Of a DNA stretch of 64,000 nucleotides, positions 58,807-64,000 are shown in pieces. The DNA is from Cupriavidus taiwanensis LMG 19424 (GTDB taxonomy: Bacteria > Pseudomonadota > Gammaproteobacteria > Burkholderiales > Burkholderiaceae), in contig NC_010530.1 of NCBI RefSeq assembly GCF_000069785.1, positions 1 to 64,000 on the forward strand, given 5' to 3'. Made by a program: the position numbers and the translations under genes. The notes under the pieces are model-generated. The model saw only the letters and a program-made list of their open reading frames with translations. It was not told the origin of the DNA and did no database searches. Every line of letters begins with the position of its first letter. The first letter of the stretch is position 1.

Positions 58807-59775
58807 ATGTTGCAGACTTCCTTGCCGCCCCCGGCGGTGCCACGCAGCGCTGCCTCGGCGGCCGCGGCGATGGTGCTGGGCGCCGGCCTGGCGTACGCCG
58901 GCACGGCACAGGCCGGCATGCCGCCGCAGCCTGGGGCGGCCGATGCCGCGACGCCCCCGGCGCAGGCTGCCATGGCCGCGCGCGAGCGCGGCGACTCCCA
59001 CCCTGTGGCTGCCGCGCGCGGCAGCATGGCCGGCTGGAAACCGGTGGCACAGGAAAAGCTCGACGACATGCGCGGCGGCTTCGAGATGCCGGGGCTGCAA
59101 GTTTCGTTCGGTATCGAACGCGCGGTGTACATCAACGGCGATCTGGTGGTCGCGACCAGCATTAACATCCCAGACGTCAGCCGCATCACTGCGGACCAGG
59201 CCGCGCGGCTTGCCGCGACGCTGGGGCCAGCCATTGTGGCCAGCACCAATGCCGCGGTGGCCAACGCGCTGGCAGGCAATCCAGTCACGGCCGACGCAGC
59301 CGCGGCGATGAATGCCAATGGCGCGGCGGCAGCGGCTGCGGGTGGTGCGCAGGCGGGCGGTGCGGCGACGGCTGCGGCCAATGGTGGTGCTTCGGCTTCT
59401 GCCAGTGCCGGTGCCGCGAGTGCGAGTGCGGGTGCGGGTGCGAGTGCGGGTGCGAGTGCGGGTGCGAGTGCGAGTGCGAGTGCGAGTGCGGGTGCCGCAA
59501 GCGCTGGCCTGCCGGCGACAGCCGTGAGCACCGCCACCGGCCAGGTCGTCACCAACGGGCTGCTGAACGTGATCCAGAACGGCCCGGGCAATGCCGCATC
59601 GGTGGGGGCGCTGGCGGGAACGCCAGTGACCGTGATCCAGAACACGCTGAACAACCAGAGCATCCGGAGCCTGATGACAATCGACGCAAGCGTCAATACG
59701 CTGCAGGCCTTCCGGTCGCAACTGGCCCACACGGCGCTGAACAACGCGCTGCTGCGGGCCGCAAGCATGAGATAG
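58807..59775 (+). CDS. Secreted protein with double-glycine motif and Ala-Ser/Gly repeat
   Basis: A 322-residue protein. A hydrophobic Ala-rich leader (residues 15-37) is followed by LDDMRGG (85-91), similar to the protein at 57667. The part 92-200 has an ordinary composition (LQVSFGIERAVYINGDLVVA). Residues 204-229 are a pure alternating Ala-Ser/Ala-Gly stretch encoded by 13 hexanucleotide repeats. The C-terminus repeats VIQN motifs (NVIQNGPGNAAS; TVIQNTLNNQSI), as in the small partner. Cleavage after Gly91 by the C39 peptidase is likely. GAGGAA precedes the ATG. A role as minor fibre subunit or FapC-like protein is inferred. Confidence 0.72.
   Translation: MLQTSLPPPAVPRSAASAAAAMVLGAGLAYAGTAQAGMPPQPGAADAATPPAQAAMAARERGDSHPVAAARGSMAGWKPVAQEKLDDMRGGFEMPGLQVSFGIERAVYINGDLVVATSINIPDVSRITADQAARLAATLGPAIVASTNAAVANALAGNPVTADAAAAMNANGAAAAAAGGAQAGGAATAAANGGASASASAGAASASAGAGASAGASAGASASASASAGAASAGLPATAVSTATGQVVTNGLLNVIQNGPGNAASVGALAGTPVTVIQNTLNNQSIRSLMTIDASVNTLQAFRSQLAHTALNNALLRAASMR
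59416..59493. repeat. Hexanucleotide tandem repeat, 13 units
   Basis: Thirteen consecutive units of GCGAGT or GCGGGT within the coding frame of the gene at 58807. Each unit encodes Ala-Ser or Ala-Gly, so gain or loss of units keeps the frame and alters only the length of the repeat. Confidence 0.95.
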
Positions 59776-59850
59776 CCGTTAGCGAGGTAGCAGGCAGTAC
59801 AGGTCGCAGGCTCCTGCAGAACAGCCTGCCGTCCGGGGGAGGAAGACGTG

Positions 59851-61281
59851 ATGAAGAAGCGGTCGATGCAGGGCATCCGCAATGCGGGGTGCTCGACGTT
59901 GCTGTTGCTCGGCGGACTGGCGCAGGCCCAGACGCCGCCGGAGGCGGGGCCACCCGCGGCAGGACTGGAATCCCTGCAGAGGGAACTCGCCGAGCAGGCC
60001 AGCCAGCTCGATGCCATGAAGCGGGCGCTGGCCGAGCAGGAGGCAGTGATCCGCGAACTGCGCAGTGCGATCGGCACCGAGGTGCTGGCCACCAAGCGCG
60101 GCGGGCAACGCTCCGGGCCCGGCGTGATGCCGGCCGACAACGCCACCAACGCCGCCACCGCGGCAGCGGCGGCCAGTGCCACGCAAAGCGCGCCGGGCCT
60201 GGCCAGCAACCCGCAGCAGGTCATGGCCCAGGGGCCGCAGCCCGGGGCGCAGCAGGGCGAGTCCGCCAGCCCGCAGACGGTGGCCGTGGAAGAGCCGGTG
60301 GGGCGCCCGCCCGAGACTGACCGGCGCCCGCCCGAGGTGGCACCGCTGATCGACCAGCCCGGGGTGCTCACCGCCGAGGGCAAGCTTGTGGTCGAGCCGG
60401 GCTTCCAGTACGGCTACTCGTCGAACAACCGCGTCGCGCTGGTCGGCTACTCGATCATTCCGGCCATCCTGATCGGGCTGATCGATGTGCGCGAGGTCAA
60501 GACCTCGACCTATATCGAATCGATCGCGCTGCGCTACGGCGTCACCAAGCGGCTCGAGATCGAGGCCAAGGTGCCGTACGTGCAGACCTCGGGCTCGACC
60601 ATCAGCCGCGAGGTGTTCACCGGGACCGCGGTCGACAACGTGTTCAATGCCAGCGGCAAGGGACTGGGCGATGTCGAGGCCACGGTGCGCTACCAGCTCA
60701 ACTACGGCAATGAGCGGATACCGTATTTCGTCGGCTGGCTGCGCTACAAGTCCAACACCGGCAAGGACCCGTTCGAAGTGGTGACCGATTGCGTGACGCG
60801 CTGCGTGGGCAATACCACCGGCACTGGCCTGCCGCTGGGGCTGCCCACCGGTACCGGCTTCCATGCGATCCAGCCCGGCATTACGTGGCTGCTGCCGACC
60901 GATCCGGCGGTGTTCTTCGGCACCTTCAGCTACCTGCACAACTTCTCCCGCGACAACGTGAGCCGCACCGTGCTGAACGGCGAGAAGGAGAACCTCGGCA
61001 AGATCGCGCCGGGGGACATCTTCGAGTTCAGCTTCGGCATGGGGCTGTCGCTCAACGAGAAGGCGTCGTTCAGTATCGGCTACGACCAGGCCATCATCTG
61101 GCCGACCAAGCAGAACGGCCAGACCGTGCCGGGCTCGGTGCGCATCACGCAGGGCACCTTGCTGGTGGGGTATTCGTACCGCTTCAACAACCGCTATACG
61201 CTGAACCTTTCGGTCGGCGCGGGGCTGACGCGCGACACGCCCGACCTGCAGGTCAACGTGCGCCTGCCGATCACTTTCTGA
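59851..61281 (+). CDS. FapF-like outer-membrane channel: coiled coil plus beta-barrel
   Basis: A 476-residue outer-membrane protein. A signal peptide (LLLLGGLAQA) is followed by a helical coiled coil (about residues 35-75: LESLQRELAEQASQLDAMKR), a Pro/Ala/Gln-rich linker, and from about 165 a beta-barrel with alternating hydrophobic strands (VEPGFQYGYSSNNRVALVGY; LGDVEATVRYQLNYG). The last residue is Phe in LPITF, a typical barrel end. GGAGGAAG is an excellent site for the ATG at 59851. N-terminal coiled coil plus barrel is the plan of FapF, the exporter of functional amyloid in Pseudomonas. It closes the operon 75 bp after the previous gene. Confidence 0.83.
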   Translation: MKKRSMQGIRNAGCSTLLLLGGLAQAQTPPEAGPPAAGLESLQRELAEQASQLDAMKRALAEQEAVIRELRSAIGTEVLATKRGGQRSGPGVMPADNATNAATAAAAASATQSAPGLASNPQQVMAQGPQPGAQQGESASPQTVAVEEPVGRPPETDRRPPEVAPLIDQPGVLTAEGKLVVEPGFQYGYSSNNRVALVGYSIIPAILIGLIDVREVKTSTYIESIALRYGVTKRLEIEAKVPYVQTSGSTISREVFTGTAVDNVFNASGKGLGDVEATVRYQLNYGNERIPYFVGWLRYKSNTGKDPFEVVTDCVTRCVGNTTGTGLPLGLPTGTGFHAIQPGITWLLPTDPAVFFGTFSYLHNFSRDNVSRTVLNGEKENLGKIAPGDIFEFSFGMGLSLNEKASFSIGYDQAIIWPTKQNGQTVPGSVRITQGTLLVGYSYRFNNRYTLNLSVGAGLTRDTPDLQVNVRLPITF

Positions 61282-61498
61282 CGCGCCGGCGCAGTGTGCC
61301 GCGCCAGACGTGACGCGTGCCCCGCCCGGGCGGGACACGCGTGCGCATCACATCCGCCGGCACCGTGCGACAGCGCCGAAACGCGCCTTGCGCTGGCCCC
61401 GTGAACGGCGTACAAAGAAATAACCCCGCGCCGCCAGCGGTACTTTTTCCGACCAGCTTCAACCTCATCGGTGGTGCGGCCTGAACAAGGAGAGAGAC

Positions 61499-62011
61499 AT
61501 GCGCAAACGCATCTTCTGGTTGTTGCCCGACCTGGCGAGTGCCCGACGCACCATGGACGACCTGCTGCTGGCCCGCGTCGAGAACCGCCACATCCACTTC
61601 GTGGCGCGCGACGGTGCCGACATGACCGGCCTGCATGAAGCCAACCTGTTCCAGACTTCCGACATCGTCCATGCGGCCGAAATGGGCCTGATGGTGGGCG
61701 GCGGCGTGGGCGTGGTGGCCGGCGTGGTGGTGGCGATGTTCCCCATCGTCAGCGACAGCCCGCAGTGGGGGCTGGTCGGCGTGCTGGCGGTGCTGGGCGC
61801 GGTGTTCGGGGCCTGGGCCGCAAGCATGATCGGCAGTTCGGCGCCCAACAGCCGGCTGCGCGCGTTCGAGAAGGACATCGAGGCGGGCAAGATCCTGCTG
61901 ATGGTCGACGTACCGCGCAGCCGCGTCGAGGAAGTCGAAACCCTGCTGCGCAACGCGCATCCGGAAGCCAGCTTCGCCGGCGTCGATCCGGCCATTCCGG
62001 CGTTCCCCTGA
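61499..62011 (+). CDS. DUF1269-like membrane protein
   Basis: A 170-residue protein with two central membrane helices (about 66-83, 90-115: MGLMVGGGVGVVAGVVVAMF; GLVGVLAVLGAVFGAWAAS) and hydrophilic ends. The pattern fits small membrane proteins of unknown function such as COG4803/DUF1269 types. AAGGAGAG precedes the ATG. It is 217 bp downstream of the Fap-like operon, so it may be independent. Confidence 0.75.
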   Translation: MRKRIFWLLPDLASARRTMDDLLLARVENRHIHFVARDGADMTGLHEANLFQTSDIVHAAEMGLMVGGGVGVVAGVVVAMFPIVSDSPQWGLVGVLAVLGAVFGAWAASMIGSSAPNSRLRAFEKDIEAGKILLMVDVPRSRVEEVETLLRNAHPEASFAGVDPAIPAFP

Positions 62012-62282
62012 TCAGGCGCCTGCCGCCCCCTGGCGCCACGTGGCGCCGCATGTCTCTCTGCGCGCGCCCGCGCGGCGCGCTCCGGCGCGCAACTTGCCGC
62101 GCACCCCGGCCCGCACCGGAACCGCCCCCGGTTCCGGTGTGATGCCGCTGCAACACTCCCTGTTTTCCCGGTTTGCCCACGTCGGACGCATGCGGTACCT
62201 TGCGTGACGGCGCGCGGGCGCCTGCCCGCCGCGCCGCCACAGAACAATGAAAGCAAGCCGTCCAGGCGGAGGGGTCGAGACA

Positions 62283-63419
62283 ATGAAGGCGAAATGGATC
62301 GCGTGCGGCCTGCTGGCCGCCACGCTGGGGTGGGCCGCGCACACGGCCCGGGCGGAACCGGGCGTGACCCGCAACACCATTCGCATCGGCCAGTCGGCCG
62401 GTGTCACCGGGCCGGTGGCGGGCTCGGTCAAGGAGCAGATCGCCGGCGCGCAGGTGTACCTGCGCACGGTCAACGCCAGCGGCGGTGTCGCGGGCCGGCG
62501 CATCGAGCTGGTCACCTACGATGACGGCTTCGATGCGAAACGCACGCCCGACAACGTGCGCAAGCTGCTAGACGAAGACAAGGTGTTCGCGCTCTTCATG
62601 GTGCGCGGCACGCCGCAGAACGAAAGCATCCTGCCCATCATTGCCGCGCAGAAGGTGCCGCTGATCGCGCCGCTGACCGGCGCCATCACGCTGCACCGGC
62701 CGGTGAACCGCTACGTGTTCAACGTGCGCGCCAAGTACCAGGACGAAGTGGCGCGCGCGATCAACCACCTGGCGACGTCGGGCATGAGCCGCATCGGCAT
62801 CTTCTACGCCAACGACGGCTTCGGCCAGGACGTGCTGGAAGGCTACAGCACCGCGCTGCAGGCGCGCGGCGTGCAGCCCGCGGCGACGGTCAACTTCGCC
62901 CGGCCCATGGGCGACATCAGCCAGGGCGTGGCGGCCATGCACAAGGCCAACCCGCAGGCGGTGCTGGTAATCGGCTCGGGCTCGGAGGCGGCGCGCATCA
63001 TTCGCGAGCTGCGCCGTGCCGGCAGCGAGGCGCAGTTCGTCACGCTGTCCAACAACGCCGCCGATGCCTTTATCCGCGAACTCGGCGACGACGCGCGCGG
63101 CCTGATCATCACGCAGGTGGTGCCGGGCACCAACTCCAGCCAGATGACGCTGGCCAGCGAATACCGCAGCCTGGCGAAGCAGCAGGGCGTTGAGACCTCC
63201 AACGCCGGCATGGAGGGCTTCATGTCGGCCAAGGTGCTGGTCGAAGGCCTGCGCCGCGCCGGGCCCGACCTGACCCGCGAGCGGCTGGTCGCGGCGCTGG
63301 AGGGCATGCGCGACTACGACCTGGGCGGCATCCTGATCAGCTACAGCGCGGCGCGCCACACCGGCTCGTCGTTCGTGGAAATGTCGATCGTGTCGTCCAC
63401 CGGCAAGCTGATCCGCTAG
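62283..63419 (+). CDS. ABC-type periplasmic binding protein (branched-chain amino acid type)
   Basis: A 378-residue type I binding protein. A signal peptide (MKAKWIACGLLAATLGWAAH, cut before EPGV) precedes the Peripla_BP_6 fold with IRIGQSAGVTGPVAGSVKEQ, VNASGGVAGRRIELVTYDDG, and IGIFYANDGFGQDVLEGY. No permease genes adjoin it, so it may be an orphan sensor or work with distant permeases. The start at 62283 with GGAGGGG is preferred over 62247. Confidence 0.92.
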   Translation: MKAKWIACGLLAATLGWAAHTARAEPGVTRNTIRIGQSAGVTGPVAGSVKEQIAGAQVYLRTVNASGGVAGRRIELVTYDDGFDAKRTPDNVRKLLDEDKVFALFMVRGTPQNESILPIIAAQKVPLIAPLTGAITLHRPVNRYVFNVRAKYQDEVARAINHLATSGMSRIGIFYANDGFGQDVLEGYSTALQARGVQPAATVNFARPMGDISQGVAAMHKANPQAVLVIGSGSEAARIIRELRRAGSEAQFVTLSNNAADAFIRELGDDARGLIITQVVPGTNSSQMTLASEYRSLAKQQGVETSNAGMEGFMSAKVLVEGLRRAGPDLTRERLVAALEGMRDYDLGGILISYSAARHTGSSFVEMSIVSSTGKLIR

Positions 63420-63466
63420 CGCGCGGCCACGGTGCGGGAGCACGCTGCTGCGGTATAGTCGCCCGC

Positions 63467-64000
63467 ATGGCTACTCCTACCCCCTCCCCCGATTCCCGTA
63501 ACCCGTTCGCGCTGCATGGCCGCGTGGCGCTGGTGACCGGCGGCGCGCAGGGCCTGGGCCTGGCGATTGCCGCCGGTCTGGCCGATGCCGGTGCCCATGT
63601 GCTGGTGGTGGCCCGCAATGCGCAACGCGTGCACGAGGCCGTGGCCACGCTGGCCGCGCGCGGCGGCAGCGCCGGGGCGCTGGTGCTCGACATCACCGAC
63701 GAGGCCGCCGTGGCGGCGGCCTTCGACCGCATCGATGCCGAGCATGGCCGGCTCGACATCCTGGTGAACAATGCCGGCGCGCGCAACCGCAGCAACATGG
63801 CGCAGCTCGATGCCGGCGACCTGCGCGCCATGCTCGAGACCAACCTGGTGGCGCCCTACGCGCTGTGCCGGCTGGCCGCGCAGCGCATGCGCCAGGGCGG
63901 CTACGGGCGCATCGTCAATGTCAGCTCGATCGCGGGCCAGGTGGCGCGCGCCGGCGACGTGCTCTATCCCGCCACCAAGGGCGGCCTGGACGCGCTCACC
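63467..64000 (+). CDS. Short-chain dehydrogenase/reductase, 3' end cut by window
   Basis: The first 178 codons of an SDR oxidoreductase. TGGAQGLG gives the NAD(P)-binding TGxxxGxG, LDIT is the adenine-ring motif, NNAG follows, and SSIAGQVARAGDVLYPATKG holds the catalytic Ser, Tyr and Lys. Its stop lies beyond position 64000. A TATAGT box (63454-63459) stands just upstream with a very short leader, so translation may start close to the transcript end. The substrate is not determinable. Confidence 0.93.
   Translation, partial: MATPTPSPDSRNPFALHGRVALVTGGAQGLGLAIAAGLADAGAHVLVVARNAQRVHEAVATLAARGGSAGALVLDITDEAAVAAAFDRIDAEHGRLDILVNNAGARNRSNMAQLDAGDLRAMLETNLVAPYALCRLAAQRMRQGGYGRIVNVSSIAGQVARAGDVLYPATKGGLDALT

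Noticed and set aside
59416..59493. Possible CRISPR or iteron array
   Set aside because: Six-base units without spacers, in frame inside a gene; it is a coding microsatellite.
57381..60383. A 1000-codon open frame on the minus strand across the Fap-like operon
   Set aside because: It is a shadow of GC-rich plus-strand genes; the product is low in ordinary composition, has no domain, and the plus-strand genes have signal peptides, catalytic residues and ribosome-binding sites.

Overview
The window looks like the replication-origin end of a secondary chromosome (chromid) or megaplasmid of a Burkholderiales bacterium, most likely Cupriavidus or a close Ralstonia relative. Base composition is high GC. 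The left end carries a plasmid-type RepA initiator followed by parA and parB with two copies of a parS-like palindrome. The rest is accessory: an exopolysaccharide locus, an inverted pair of IS110-family elements, small catabolic operons and a secretion operon for a putative functional amyloid.

Layout. 1-5.3 kb: repA, a cold-shock gene, parA-parB and a degenerate tyrosine-recombinase-like gene. 5.8-7.8 kb: a LuxR-type regulator whose receiver lacks the phosphoacceptor Asp, a stand-alone receiver-like protein and a small unknown. 8.3-21.7 kb (mostly +): PAP2 phosphatase, undecaprenyl-phosphate sugar-1-P transferase, a three-gene cassette (carrier protein, amino acid:[carrier protein] ligase, DUF1839 protein), a Crp-like regulator, a second DUF1839 gene, the mannose-1-P guanylyltransferase/isomerase, a first tyrosine autokinase and a tandem alpha/beta-hydrolase. 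21.7-25.7 kb: two apparently identical IS110-family elements in inverted orientation around a 0.7-kb mosaic of palindromic repeats, followed by a 59-bp tandem repeat. 25.7-30.4 kb (-): second tyrosine autokinase, low-molecular-weight phosphatase, outer-membrane export lipoprotein and WcaF-like acetyltransferase. 30.6-44.6 kb: glycosyltransferases, deacetylase, flippase, polymerase, methyltransferase, GDP-fucose synthase and GDP-mannose dehydratase. At 44.6-45.6 kb a second LuxR-type regulator, a close paralogue of the one at 5.8 kb, closes the block.

Together 8.3-44.6 kb encodes a Wzx/Wzy-type exopolysaccharide, probably containing mannose and fucose, with acetyl, methyl and possibly aminoacyl decorations. 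The aminoacyl-carrier-protein cassette inside a polysaccharide locus is the most unusual part of it.

46.3-55.2 kb holds small envelope proteins, an MFS/deaminase pair with a divergent LysR regulator, a phosphoribosyltransferase, and a GntR-Bug-aconitase-like (LeuCD-type) operon. 55.8-61.3 kb is a Fap-like operon: a glycine-rich secreted protein, two secreted proteins sharing an LDDxRGG double-glycine motif, a periplasmic C39 peptidase that could cleave there, and a coiled-coil plus beta-barrel outer-membrane protein. The window ends with a membrane protein, a branched-chain-amino-acid-type binding protein and the start of an SDR oxidoreductase cut by the window edge. No rRNA, tRNA or CRISPR array was seen.
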